Counted from the first letter of the stretch, positions 8,141 to 16,639 are shown. The stretch: 64,000 nt of DNA from Arthrobacter alpinus (GCF_900105965.1 NZ_FNTV01000002.1:62001-126000); one strand, 5' to 3'. The notes: generated by a model not told the origin, from the sequence alone. A program made the numbers and translations.

Positions 8141-8401
8141 ATGAACGGATTTAAGTTGCGGCAGGCATCAACTGTTCAGTTGAGGTCGTTCAGGAATAGT
8201 CGTCTCTTGCTGGCGGCAAGTACCTTACTCTCCTTCCTTGTGCTCTTTGAATGGGTCGCTTCTTTCAAAACGTGGGTAGCTGTCGCCGCGCTTGCCCTTT
8301 GTGGCTTCTGCGTTTTTCAGGCACTTCGGGCGTGGATGGAACTCAGAAGTCGGCAAGAAATTGGTCCTGTAAGACAAAAGGACGCCACGAAGGAACGGTG
8401 A
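8141..8401 (+). CDS. Two-helix membrane protein, cassette gene
   Basis: An 86-residue protein read from the ATG at 8141. The frame is open further upstream, but that would translate through array site L, so this internal ATG is chosen. Hydrophobic segments lie at about residues 23-39 and 45-61, separated by one short loop, with a charged C-terminal tail (RSRQEIGPVRQKDATKER). Sole gene between sites L and M. No family recognised. Confidence 0.55.
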   Translation: MNGFKLRQASTVQLRSFRNSRLLLAASTLLSFLVLFEWVASFKTWVAVAALALCGFCVFQALRAWMELRSRQEIGPVRQKDATKER

Positions 8402-8488
8402 GGAAACCGGCGAAGTGTCCAGTAAGCCGGTCAGATTTCGGGCCGCTGGGCTGTGGGACCTAGACGAGGAATATCAGAGATTCCATAT

Positions 8489-8513
8489 CTCGCAGGGGAA
8501 CGGTCTGCGGGAC
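8489..8513 (+). repeat. Array site M (type 1, near consensus)
   Basis: CGCAG and CTGCG pair around GGGAACGGT, followed by GGAC. AC is at 8500-8501. Confidence 0.85.
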
Positions 8514-8634
8514 ACTGACGTAGTTCATGCTTTGCCTTGTCCCAAGATGAGGTAGCCGTTGGGGAATGAATCGTCCGAGGTTACCCGGGTTTTTGGCCAG
8601 AGTGTCCCTTGTCGAACTAGACGGGCTGACGTAT

Positions 8635-9030
8635 TTAGCGTGGTATCCGGCCGTTGTTGTTCATCGGAAGGCTGTCGAGAACATTGCCTGATCTGGCGTC
8701 AACGATGGTCACTGAATCCATCGGCATGGACGGGTCAACGGTCACGCTATAGCGCTTGTCTGAAATCAAAGTAACTTGCATCCCAGTGGCCCTTGCCCGG
8801 TCAAAAGCGTCGAGGACATTGCCGCTGGTCGTATCCACAGTGACGGTTTCTGGCGGCAATTGCAGTGAATCCTGTTCACTAGGGGCACTGTCTACCCGTG
8901 TCACGGTGTCCGTCGCCGATTGCGCTGTCGGGGGATCGTTTTGTCCCTGAGGCAGGACTTCGTGGATGCCCACGGCGGCACTGCCGACGATGGTCAATCC
9001 CACCGCAAGTGTAACGATTCCTGATCTCAT
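8635..9030 (-). CDS. Exported or membrane-anchored hypothetical protein
   Basis: A 131-residue protein with an N-terminal hydrophobic segment (GIVTLAVGLTIVGSAAVGI) that can act as a signal or anchor. A low-complexity polar linker follows, then a compact C-terminal domain containing a repeated SGNVLD motif (about residues 69 and 113). It is the last gene of a three-gene operon that begins with a PadR regulator. The repeated motif may reflect a duplicated small beta domain. Function unknown. Confidence 0.65.
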   Translation of the reverse strand: MRSGIVTLAVGLTIVGSAAVGIHEVLPQGQNDPPTAQSATDTVTRVDSAPSEQDSLQLPPETVTVDTTSGNVLDAFDRARATGMQVTLISDKRYSVTVDPSMPMDSVTIVDARSGNVLDSLPMNNNGRIPR

Positions 9031-9032
9031 GT

Positions 9033-9266
9033 TTATCCCCTGGTTATGTGCGATAGCGTTTCGCTGCTGCGATCAATGACGTTGTGGAGCCTGGCCCTGG
9101 TCGATGAGCAGAGGGCGCCGATCAGCAGCGAGGACCGCGAAATTTCCAGTTCTGCACAGTCGCGCAGGTCTGCCGCCCACTGCTCTTTGTGAATTGCCCG
9201 TGATTGTGCCGGACTGAGGGCGAGACAAATGGCGAGGATCAACTTCTCAAACTTCACGCCGTGCAC
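9033..9266 (-). CDS. Small protein of a PadR-linked operon
   Basis: A 77-residue protein starting inside the 3' end of the PadR gene (overlap 13 bp) and ending 2 bp before the next gene, so the three are translationally coupled. It has one hydrophobic N-terminal stretch (KLILAICLALS) and a second mildly hydrophobic stretch (SSLLIGALCSS), with the pattern EQWAADLRDCAEL between them. PadR genes of this class commonly precede short membrane-associated proteins of this size. No firm family. Confidence 0.6.
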   Translation of the reverse strand: MHGVKFEKLILAICLALSPAQSRAIHKEQWAADLRDCAELEISRSSLLIGALCSSTRARLHNVIDRSSETLSHITRG

Positions 9267-9595
9267 CCTGAATTCTGATACCTCACAGGTGAGAGTTGTG
9301 CGTATGCTGGCTGGTCTTTGGTGCGCTGCGTCTCAACGTACGCCAACGCAGAGGGTCGGGCCTGAGTAACCAGCTTGTAGTAGCGGCGGCGCGGACCCTT
9401 TCTTGATTCCTCCGTGTCCCAGTCACCAACAATCCACCCCGCCGCCTCCAGGCGATCCAAGATTGGATAAATGGTTCCCGGTTTCTTGCCCGTATCTTTG
9501 ACGATCTGCAGCCCCCAAATTCGATCTGCAGATAGCAAAGCTTCAAGCACCAAGGCAGTTGCGGGTGTTACGCGGCCCAAATTCTCCATGCCCAC
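9254..9595 (-). CDS. PadR-family transcriptional regulator
   Basis: A 113-residue winged-helix protein of the PadR family. The diagnostic stretch is TGKKPGTIYPILDRLEAAGW (about residues 35-54), followed by a wing rich in basic residues (SRKGPRRRYYKL). PadR proteins bind palindromes of the ATGT-ACAT type in their own promoter. The sequence just upstream of the start (9596-9620) contains ATCTACCTATGTAGAT, an imperfect inverted repeat suited to this role. First gene of the three-gene cassette between sites M and N. Confidence 0.85.
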   Translation of the reverse strand: MGMENLGRVTPATALVLEALLSADRIWGLQIVKDTGKKPGTIYPILDRLEAAGWIVGDWDTEESRKGPRRRYYKLVTQARPSALAYVETQRTKDQPAYAQLSPVRYQNSGCTA

Positions 9596-9600
9596 TAATC

Positions 9601-9616
9601 TACCTATGTAGATTTA
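9601..9616. promoter_or_regulatory. Candidate operator of the PadR operon
   Basis: ATCTAC and GTAGAT form a perfect inverted repeat around CTAT, immediately upstream of the PadR start codon. Autoregulation is inferred from the family's habit. Confidence 0.5.
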
Positions 9617-9770
9617 GAAGTCAAGTTCCGGGCCGAGGATTCTTGGCCATCAACTTGTCTGTGTTTCGGGGGAGGCAAAGCGGCGCATCCCTCATTCCAG
9701 TGAGAAACAACCCCTAGCCCAGAACGGACAGGTCACCATGCAGCCCCGGAGGCACTCCGTCATTGACTTG

Positions 9771-9796
9771 TTCCTGTAGGGAACGCTCACTGGGAC
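9771..9796 (+). repeat. Array site N (type 1)
   Basis: TAGGGAAC then CACTGGGACG. AC is at 9783-9784. Confidence 0.65.
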
Positions 9797-9925
9797 GGCG
9801 AGGCTTGGTTGTTGCTCTTAACTGAAACTGGGTCAGCAGTTGCGCTCCACTGCAGCGCTTCGAATCATGAAACTGATTGACTGAGAGTGCCAAACGTAGT
9901 CGAGTATGAAAAACAGAGGTAACAG

Positions 9926-10309
9926 GTGTTTATTCGGTACCAAGCGCGCGTTCCCAACCGCCGGGGGATTCACACCGGAGTGTTTGGGCTTGCCAATGGG
10001 CTCGCCCTCGAAGGAAAGCTCAGCGATACAGAACGGGATGTGTGGAGGGCTGGAAATGACTGGTTCAATCTGGCCTACCCTGATCCATCCAAGTCGAATT
10101 CCGGTGTTTATGATCCTCAGGTGAACCCGCAGGCGGCGGCTTGGTTCAAGGACACTGCAAAGCATTTACTTGAACGCATAGAACCGTACTTGGAAATGCT
10201 CATGAGACACGACGTGCAGGTTGTGAGACTCGTCAGTGATGACCCCGGCCAGGTCATCTACGAAGATGAGGTGCAGGTTGTCGTTGTTCCGCACAAAGCC
10301 ACGAACTGA
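9926..10309 (+). CDS. Hypothetical protein, cassette gene
   Basis: A 127-residue soluble protein read from a GTG preceded by GAGGTAACAG. It contains conserved-looking aromatic and acidic positions (WRAGNDWFNLAYPDP and YEDEVQVVVVP) and the phrase HTGVFGLANGLA near the N-terminus. The pattern looks like a genuine conserved actinobacterial orphan rather than random coding. No catalytic motif could be named. Sole gene between sites N and O. Confidence 0.65.
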   Translation: MFIRYQARVPNRRGIHTGVFGLANGLALEGKLSDTERDVWRAGNDWFNLAYPDPSKSNSGVYDPQVNPQAAAWFKDTAKHLLERIEPYLEMLMRHDVQVVRLVSDDPGQVIYEDEVQVVVVPHKATN

Positions 10310-10337
10310 TTGTCATATCCCATAGCCAGCTTCCCAG

Positions 10338-10363
10338 CCCGTAACCGGAATCTCCTGTGGGAC
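10338..10363 (+). repeat. Array site O (type 1, altered centre)
   Basis: CCCGTAACCGGAAT then CTGTGGGAC. The centre is AAT, not AAC (10349-10351). Confidence 0.65.
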
Positions 10364-10421
10364 GCACGAATCGCTTTGCTGCTTGGGACTCTTGTGGGCA
10401 GTTCTGCACAATACTCGAAGG

Positions 10422-10952
10422 ATGGACAGGTACAGTGACGTTCTCTTTTTAGGTGGCAGATCGGGCGTCGGGAAGAGTTCCGTCGCGTTTGAACTCCATG
10501 CCCAGCTCACCAGACTGGAGATCAAGCATTGCGTCATCGAAGGTGACACCTTAGACCTTGCTTTTCCCCACCCGTCAGAGCACCATTTGGCCGAACGGAA
10601 CCTGGCCGCAATTTGGGCTAACTACCGCGAACTTGGCTACCGGAGGATGATCTACACGAACACGGTTAGCGTCCGATTCACTCAAGAATTAGCGACGGCC
10701 ATGGGAGGTAACCCGAGAATCAACGCCGTACTATTGACAGCCAACGACGAGACAAGTTCAGCCCGTCTACGCAGGCGCAGCCAGGGCAGTGACCTCCAAG
10801 AACATCTTGACCGCAGCAGCATCGCTGCCAGGAAACTTGAGCTGGCAACGCCACAGTGGGTTCATCGATGTTCCACGGACAACCGCAGTGTTCAGGGCAT
10901 CGCCGCCGAAATCCTGTCTCTCACCGGATGGGCTGTTAATCAGGAGCGATAA
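10422..10952 (+). CDS. P-loop kinase-like protein, cassette gene
   Basis: A 176-residue nucleotide-binding protein starting MDRYSDVLFLGGRSGVGKSS, so the Walker A (GGRSGVGKSS) sits at residues 11-20. Thirteen additional in-frame codons upstream (from 10383) are possible, but the ATG at 10422 places the P-loop at the expected distance. A short strand with EGDTLDLAF follows, as in adenylylsulfate- and chloramphenicol-type small kinases, and a basic lid (RLRRRS) comes later. The substrate is unknown. Sole gene between sites O and P, and the second kinase-like passenger in the array. Confidence 0.7.
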   Translation: MDRYSDVLFLGGRSGVGKSSVAFELHAQLTRLEIKHCVIEGDTLDLAFPHPSEHHLAERNLAAIWANYRELGYRRMIYTNTVSVRFTQELATAMGGNPRINAVLLTANDETSSARLRRRSQGSDLQEHLDRSSIAARKLELATPQWVHRCSTDNRSVQGIAAEILSLTGWAVNQER

Positions 10953-10973
10953 GGAATTCTTCTCCCTTGGCAT

Positions 10974-10999
10974 TCCACAGGGGAACCTCCTGCGGGAAC
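10974..10999 (+). repeat. Array site P (type 1)
   Basis: CCACAGGGGAAC then CTCCTGCGGGAAC. AC is at 10985-10986. Confidence 0.75.
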
Positions 11000-11045
11000 G
11001 TCTGGGCGACGGACACGTCGTCGAACGAAATCTCGCCAAGTCGCA

Positions 11046-11672
11046 TTACCTTCCCGGGCCCGTCAAGAACCGTGTTGTCCGCCTAAAGTCACGCCCTATG
11101 AATACGATAACGACTGTCGCGCCAGCGGCTAACACTGCCATGATCCAAATGAATGGGTGTCCCCGCTCGACCCAGCTTGAGAACTGAGAAGCGAAGAGGA
11201 ACAGATACGCGGGCAACACGACAAGTTGCATGGCTAGGCTTTTTCTTTGCTGAACCGCGCCCGCACGGGCAACGGGTAAATGTTGCTCATCTACTGGTGC
11301 CTTGCCCGCAATCTGGCGGTTTATGCTCTTTCGCTCGTCGGCCGCTAAAGGGTACAGAACGTTGACGGTGTTGAGCCGTGCAGCGGGCGCGACCTTCTTG
11401 GAGTTGTAAATAAGTCCCCCGATGGCGGCACCACCCATTGCGAACACGAAACCGAAACTCAAAGATGCCCATCCGGACGGAGCAGCTCCGAAAACCAGAT
11501 TTCCTACCCATATGCCGGACACCAGCAACACAAGGACTCCACCAGGAACGTATCGTGTGTAATAAGTCTTCACAGCAGGACCTAGCCCGAGATCCTCGGC
11601 TCCTTGAGCATTTCCCATGGCCAGCGACCAACGGTCGTTGGACTCTGCAAGGAGATCATCAATCCGGCTCAT
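11046..11672 (-). CDS. Four-helix membrane protein, cassette gene
   Basis: A 208-residue protein with a soluble N-terminal 40 residues, paired hydrophobic segments at about 43-61 and 68-88, a basic cytoplasmic loop of about 60 residues, and a second pair at about 147-163 and 173-193, ending in basic residues. The symmetry suggests two helical hairpins. An ATG start codes MSRIDDLLAESNDRW. No family recognised. It is the last clear gene of the array before the recombinase locus. Confidence 0.65.
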   Translation of the reverse strand: MSRIDDLLAESNDRWSLAMGNAQGAEDLGLGPAVKTYYTRYVPGGVLVLLVSGIWVGNLVFGAAPSGWASLSFGFVFAMGGAAIGGLIYNSKKVAPAARLNTVNVLYPLAADERKSINRQIAGKAPVDEQHLPVARAGAVQQRKSLAMQLVVLPAYLFLFASQFSSWVERGHPFIWIMAVLAAGATVVIVFIGRDFRRTTRFLTGPGR

Positions 11673-11877
11673 CGTCTTCCTCCCAGAAATCCAGCCACGC
11701 GAATGCCAGGCTTTCTACGCCCTGTGCCTGCTAGCTACATCCTGTCCCATCCCAAGCCGCAAGCCAATGCCTCGTGAGTGCAGGGTTGTTCGACTGCAAA
11801 AAGACTCTACTTTCTGGGCTCAGGAACTGGTACTTTTCTGCAGCTGGAAGGTTGCCAGGGACTTTAGTAAGTGAGCT

Positions 11878-11905
11878 GCATCCCGAAAGGGGTGTCCCAT
11901 ATAGA
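11878..11905 (-). repeat. Array site Q2 (type 1, inverted; right end of the array)
   Basis: On the minus strand it reads ATATGGGACACCCC then TTTCGGG. It is the last recognisable type 1 site before the recombinase gene. The rest of 11,673-12,064 shows no supported gene. Confidence 0.5.
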
Positions 11906-12064
11906 CGTTGCCAAACCGTCCCGCAAGCCGGTCCTTCACCGAACACAACTGCCGCTGACCTGCTGCTTTGCAAATGGTGGGCCATGCAGTGTCCGTTTAG
12001 GGTGTCCGGTGACTTGTCCGGTGACGGGGCGTCATACGGTACGGGCGAATTCGTTTAGAGTCGT

Positions 12065-12709
12065 TCAGTTGTGTGGGGGAGTGGGCTGGTCTTTCTGAGT
12101 GTTCCGCGTTGGGTCTGGGAGGGGGAGTGTTTGTGCGCGTCGGTAGAAGGTGGCGCGTGACATTCCAAGGTCGCGGGTGACTTGGGCTGTGGGTTCTCCG
12201 CTTTCTATGAGGCGGATGGCATTCTGGATTTGGCTGTCGGTGATGCGGCGAGGCCGGCCACCTAGGTCTTTGCCTGCTGCTCTGCGCTTATTGATGGAGT
12301 CGGTGATGCGTTCGCTTTTAATATCGTGTTCCATTTGTGCCAGGGCGGCCATGATGGTGAACAGCATCGATCCCATGGGTGTTGATGTGTCTACATCGCC
12401 GCCGCCGAGGTTGAGGACGCGTAGGCCCGCGCCACGCTTGGTGAGCTCTTGCGCGAAGTTGAGCATGTTCTGGGTGGATCTCCCGAGCCGGTCCAGCGTC
12501 GTGATTACCAAGGTGTCACCAGTAATTAGAGCGTCGAGTGCCCGGTCGAATTGAGGCCGCGATGCTCGCGCTCCAGAAACGCCCTGGTCAATGTAGAGGT
12601 CATCTGCCCGGACGCCGGCGGCGAGGAGGCCAGCTTGTTGCCGGTCGGTCGATTGCTGCTTCGTCGATACGCGCGCGTAACCGATCAGTTTCCCCACAGG
12701 GCACTCCAA
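12065..12709 (-). CDS. Small serine recombinase (resolvase/invertase family)
   Basis: A 214-residue site-specific recombinase. The catalytic motif YARVSTKQQ places the nucleophilic serine at about residue 15. The conserved TTLDRLGRSTQNML stretch with the family arginines is at about 90-103, then SERITDSINKRRAAGKDLGGRPRR. The C-terminal Hin-like helix-turn-helix (ESGEPTAQVTRDLGMSRATFYRR) follows. It lies between two arrays of palindromic sites. A copy of the second site family (12711-12774) sits directly at its start codon, the usual place for a res site and operator, which supports that family as its substrate. Whether it also acts on the type 1 sites is unknown. Confidence 0.9.
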   Translation of the reverse strand: MECPVGKLIGYARVSTKQQSTDRQQAGLLAAGVRADDLYIDQGVSGARASRPQFDRALDALITGDTLVITTLDRLGRSTQNMLNFAQELTKRGAGLRVLNLGGGDVDTSTPMGSMLFTIMAALAQMEHDIKSERITDSINKRRAAGKDLGGRPRRITDSQIQNAIRLIESGEPTAQVTRDLGMSRATFYRRAQTLPLPDPTRNTQKDQPTPPHN

Positions 12710-12710
12710 T

Positions 12711-12774
12711 GTGTCTCATAACTAATAGTGAACACCTTAATTCAACCAGATAGTTTCGAGACATAGTTACGAGA
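12711..12774. promoter_or_regulatory. Type 2 site S0: res-like site at the recombinase promoter
   Basis: GTGTCTCATAAC at 12711-12722 and, inverted, GTTTCGAGAC plus GTTACGAGA at 12753-12774. The same half-sites build the sites S1-S5 further right. Position in front of the recombinase gene suggests both recombination and autoregulation. Confidence 0.7.
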
Positions 12775-12855
12775 AAAAATGGTTGAAGGTAATTCCCTGT
12801 GATCTTGCAGGATTTGAAGCATGCGCCTAGGGGAGCTGGGGGCAATCGGTGAGAC

Positions 12856-12881
12856 GTCTCAAAACCCTAGGGATACGAGAC
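12856..12881 (-). repeat. Type 2 site S1 (left boundary of defence block 1)
   Basis: A 26-bp core with arms GTCTC and GAGAC around CCCTAGGG (central TA). Read on the minus strand it matches S4 at most positions. Confidence 0.7.
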
Positions 12882-13230
12882 AAGCAGGACTGCAACAGAT
12901 TAGCCCCCTCACCGCAAATATCATCGTGCGGGATAAACGTGCGTAGGCAGGTAGGCAGGCTGGCAACGGCGACGCGGGAGGAATCTTGCCTGGCTCCATA
13001 CACGACCACCGGCTTACGCGAGTTGCCCCAAATCCACTTCGGCCTGTCCGGTCGAGGAAGTCCGTGCAGGCTAGGTATACGATACGCCCCATATGGATCT
13101 CGTTGCATGAGTTTTCCCTATTGCGTAAATTGACGGCCGTGAAGCCGCCCAGGAATTTTCAAAATTGAAACACGGCCGGACGTTTAGATGTGCTCCCGTT
13201 CTCCGGTGTGATTAATGACAGAATACAAAA
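12882..13230. other. Non-coding spacer upstream of the GHKL gene
   Basis: About 350 bp after site S1 with only short, mutually overlapping frames. No convincing gene, terminator or RNA is seen. It must contain the promoter of the following gene; no clear ribosome binding site precedes its ATG. Confidence 0.4.
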
Positions 13231-15255
13231 ATGGGAAAATTTGAGGTCGTTGCCGGGGAACACCTTCTCGAGAATTTCATCGGTAAACCAGTGAAAGGGC
13301 TGACAGAACTGATTTGGAACGCCCTGGATGCTGATGCCGACACGGTCCGAGTGCATCTTGTGGAGAATGATATCGGTGGATTCTCCGGAGTGATCGTCGA
13401 AGACGACGGACTAGGGATGTCGGCTGACGGAGCGATCAGTGCCTTCAAGCACGTCGGCGAGTCGTGGAAAAGGCGGCCTGGAGCAAGGACTGAGAAACAC
13501 AAGCGATCCGTTCATGGGGAGCAGGGCCGTGGAAGGTATGCGGCGTTCGGCTTAGGCGAGCACGTCGTTTGGTCTTCGGTCGCAGACGGAGTCACAGGGC
13601 GCCGGGAGAAAACGGCAATCACGGGTCGGTCTTCTGATTTGCGTCACTTCGACATAGATGACTCCGTCCCAAGTACGGACGAAACGGGAACGAAGGTCGA
13701 GGTTTTCAACCTGACAAAAGAGGCTGAGCGCGACCTCCTTAAAGACGAGGAAATGAGAAACAAGCTTCTCATCACCTTCGCCATGCACCTTCAAACATAC
13801 CCTTCGATCCACTTGTCCTGGAAAGGCGCGAAGCTCACTCCGGAAGATGCGCAACTTGACTGCTCGGATATTGAGCTAAACCTGCCAGAAGATCTTGTCG
13901 GAGCCGTGAGCGTCACCTGCATCGAGTGGGACTTGAAAAATGTTCCTCGTCAAATTTTTCTGTGCGACGCTGATGGATCCGTTATCGCGGACATCCCTGC
14001 GCGCTTTCACGCACCTGGCGCCGAATTTACTGCATATATTAAATGGGATGGGTTTCGAGATAACTTACAAGATGCGTTGATCGATGAAGATGGAGAATCA
14101 GATGCGGCAACAATAATATCTGCCGCTAAGGTTGGATTGAAGAAACACCTGGCGAGACGAACTCTTGAGCAGGAGCGCCGTATAGTTTCTGAATGGCAAA
14201 CTGATGAGGTTTACCCCTATAAGGGTGCTCCCACTAATGCAGTGGAGAAAGCCGAAAGGCAAGCTTTCAATATCGTTGCACTGACTGCGGCCCGCGTCGT
14301 CAACGATACTAAATCAGTTAAGGCCAAGAAGCTTAGCCTTCGTCTAATCAAAGAGGCCCTGGAGGCAAGCCCTGGTTCATTACACAGGGTTCTAGAGGAA
14401 GTGTTGAATCTTCCAGACGATAGGGTGCAAGAGCTTCAGTTGTTGCTGGAAAGGACTCCTTTAGCGAGCATGATATCGTCTTCGAAGCAGATTGCGGATC
14501 GGCTTGACTTCCTCAAAGGCCTCGACAGCCTTCTTTTCGATAAGGAACCTCGGAAGACAACGCTCGAGCGGACTCAACTTCACCGGATTCTTGCGGTTGA
14601 GACCTGGATCTTCGGTGAGGAATGGGCCAAGACCGGAGACGATGAGCGTCTTGTGGACGTCGCTAAGAAACACCTGAGCTATCTGGGCGAGGACGTCGAA
14701 CTGGGCGCCGGTGACCCCATCAAGCGTGAGGATGGCCGGGATGGGATTCCTGATCTAGTGCTAGCTCGAAGCTTGGAGACCGACCAAGATATGCATGAGA
14801 TGCTGATCGTCGAACTTAAGCGCCCCTCACATAAGCTAAAGTCTGACGATGTAGATCAATTGCGCTCCTACGCCACGGCAATGGTCAGTGATGAGCGGTT
14901 TGCTCAACCGAACATTAATTGGCACTTTTGGCTGGTTGGCAACAGCACCAATGAAGGAGTCGACTTGCAGCGCGAGCAGATTAATTTCCCTTTCGGGGTT
15001 GTCACGAAGAATGCAAAATTTACAATATGGGTCAAGACCTGGGCTGAGGTCCTAAACAGTGCAAACCACCGGCATAAATTTCTCCGAAATGCTCTTAATT
15101 TAGTACCCGAACACGATGCGGGAATCGACTACCTACGCAAAAAACACGAGGAGTATTTGCCAAAAGTTCTTTTGCAGGATGTGTCCTCTAATGTGAAGGA
15201 CACGACTTCGGAAGAAAAAATTGACGAATCTGAAAAAAATTTGAAGAGCGCCTAG
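13231..15255 (+). CDS. GHKL ATPase with C-terminal PD-(D/E)XK-like nuclease domain
   Basis: A 674-residue two-domain protein. The N-terminal part has the GHKL (Hsp90/MutL/gyrase B) ATP-binding motifs in order: N box TELIWNALDADA (about residues 25-36), G1 box EDDGLGMS (57-64) and glycine-rich lid HGEQGRGRYAAFGLG (94-108). The C-terminal part carries D508 (GIPDLVLA) and E528-L-K530 (IVELKRP), the spacing of a PD-(D/E)XK nuclease. A charged tail ends the protein. The combination resembles ATP-gated nuclease effectors of phage defence. That role is inferred from domains and neighbourhood, not shown. The gene at 15357 follows 100 bp later in the same direction. Confidence 0.8.
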   Translation: MGKFEVVAGEHLLENFIGKPVKGLTELIWNALDADADTVRVHLVENDIGGFSGVIVEDDGLGMSADGAISAFKHVGESWKRRPGARTEKHKRSVHGEQGRGRYAAFGLGEHVVWSSVADGVTGRREKTAITGRSSDLRHFDIDDSVPSTDETGTKVEVFNLTKEAERDLLKDEEMRNKLLITFAMHLQTYPSIHLSWKGAKLTPEDAQLDCSDIELNLPEDLVGAVSVTCIEWDLKNVPRQIFLCDADGSVIADIPARFHAPGAEFTAYIKWDGFRDNLQDALIDEDGESDAATIISAAKVGLKKHLARRTLEQERRIVSEWQTDEVYPYKGAPTNAVEKAERQAFNIVALTAARVVNDTKSVKAKKLSLRLIKEALEASPGSLHRVLEEVLNLPDDRVQELQLLLERTPLASMISSSKQIADRLDFLKGLDSLLFDKEPRKTTLERTQLHRILAVETWIFGEEWAKTGDDERLVDVAKKHLSYLGEDVELGAGDPIKREDGRDGIPDLVLARSLETDQDMHEMLIVELKRPSHKLKSDDVDQLRSYATAMVSDERFAQPNINWHFWLVGNSTNEGVDLQREQINFPFGVVTKNAKFTIWVKTWAEVLNSANHRHKFLRNALNLVPEHDAGIDYLRKKHEEYLPKVLLQDVSSNVKDTTSEEKIDESEKNLKSA

Positions 15256-15356
15256 CTCTTACGGGCGACATGAGCTTTCGGGGGCGTCAACGCTCGTCTC
15301 AGTAGCCTGGCCGGTAATGCATCCCTCTTTGGGAGAGGGCTGGGCAGGAGGTTCAC

Positions 15357-16247
15357 ATGGGAGAGCAGAGCATGGCGTTTAGGGCGGAAGAAGAGCACGC
15401 GAAAATCGTGCTCGAAGGCGAGCTTGAAGTGGAATTTCAACATCACGACAACGGATCTAAGCCGAAAATGCCCGATCTTCTATCTCTCGATGGGAACCAC
15501 GTGGCGGAAGTGATTACTACCGCTCCGTATGCAGTCCGTGAGGCGCAACAAAGCCTAGCCCCGATCCCACATGCGACACTGCCCCACTGTGTGTGGGTGA
15601 TGATGCCGTACAGGATCGTGGGAGGCGCCAGCAAGGCCGTGCGCAACAAGATCAAGGCAGATATCCTGCGGTGGACGGCGAAGCCCGGGTGTAAAAATCA
15701 CTGGTCATCGCGCGACGAACGATCCTTGCAACCTGGGCTCGATCCCTACCCAGTCCTCGGCCTTCGTGCTTACGCCGACGGGGTCAAAGTGCTGTGCGTT
15801 CAACGCTGTCAGCATTTGGCCAATGAGTCTCATGAAATCGAGTGGTCTGTCGCGCACGAACCATCATCTCGTAATCCGTGGGATTTGGTTCGGCAATCGC
15901 TGCACATCGTCGACAAGGAGCAGCGAGGTGGGGTGCAGGCTCTGGCCGAGAAGTTGAACGGGTACCCGAACAAGCACCTGGTGATGTACCCGTTCGGTCC
16001 ACCCGGGAACCTGACAGCAGAGTTCAATAGCTGTGTGCCCCCGTCGAATTCGCACGATCTGATGCCGCCGCAATTGAATCCGCCATTGGCTGACATTCAC
16101 GTCTGGCTTATATACAAGTACGGGAATGGGGATATTGTTGAAGGATTTCATGTCTGCACGGACCATTGGGCGAGATTCGGGACTGCGATCCCAAATCGAA
16201 TTGACTGGTCTTCCCAACTTCGGCAACTCCATTACCGGGAAGCGTAG
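15357..16247 (+). CDS. Hypothetical partner of the GHKL-nuclease
   Basis: A 296-residue soluble protein with a good ribosome binding site (GCAGGAGG before the ATG). The N-terminal region has the pattern 'KPKMPDLLSLDGNHVAEV' (about residues 38-55), which recalls the PD...E half of a PD-(D/E)XK fold, but the lysine is not in the expected place. The middle has several aromatic-cysteine motifs. No family recognised. It is co-directional with the GHKL-nuclease and enclosed by the same pair of recombination sites, so the two probably form one system. Confidence 0.6.
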   Translation: MGEQSMAFRAEEEHAKIVLEGELEVEFQHHDNGSKPKMPDLLSLDGNHVAEVITTAPYAVREAQQSLAPIPHATLPHCVWVMMPYRIVGGASKAVRNKIKADILRWTAKPGCKNHWSSRDERSLQPGLDPYPVLGLRAYADGVKVLCVQRCQHLANESHEIEWSVAHEPSSRNPWDLVRQSLHIVDKEQRGGVQALAEKLNGYPNKHLVMYPFGPPGNLTAEFNSCVPPSNSHDLMPPQLNPPLADIHVWLIYKYGNGDIVEGFHVCTDHWARFGTAIPNRIDWSSQLRQLHYREA

Positions 16248-16346
16248 GCTGAAATCATCCCGTGCGACTGTGCGCCAGCTGACTTACCGTTGTGGGCGAA
16301 TGCTGAGCTCTGCCTCACACCTGGAATCGACGACTAATGTAACTGG

Positions 16347-16391
16347 GTGTCTCACAACCCAAGTGTCTCGAATCCTATGAGATTCTGATAC
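16347..16391 (+). repeat. Type 2 site S2
   Basis: Accessory half-site GTGTCTCACAAC at 16347-16358, then core GTCTCGAATCCTATGAG beginning at 16365 and closing with GATAC at 16391. The core is one base longer than the others. Confidence 0.75.
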
Positions 16392-16639
16392 AGGTTGAAC
16401 CAAGTGTTGAGGTCCGGTTCACAGGGTTCTTTCTCTCATGCCCGCACCACTGGAGGCACCTCAACTCGCATAGCGGCGCCGAATCTCGCACGCATGCCTT
16501 CACATTCGCCAACCGTGCGTGAGCTTGCCACCATCATGCATTCACCGAAGCGAGCCACTTCGAACAGAAATCTACGGAAGTTACACGAAAAACCGTTGAT
16601 CCAGATCCCCGTTACCTTTTTAGCAGCCCCTTAAAGAGT

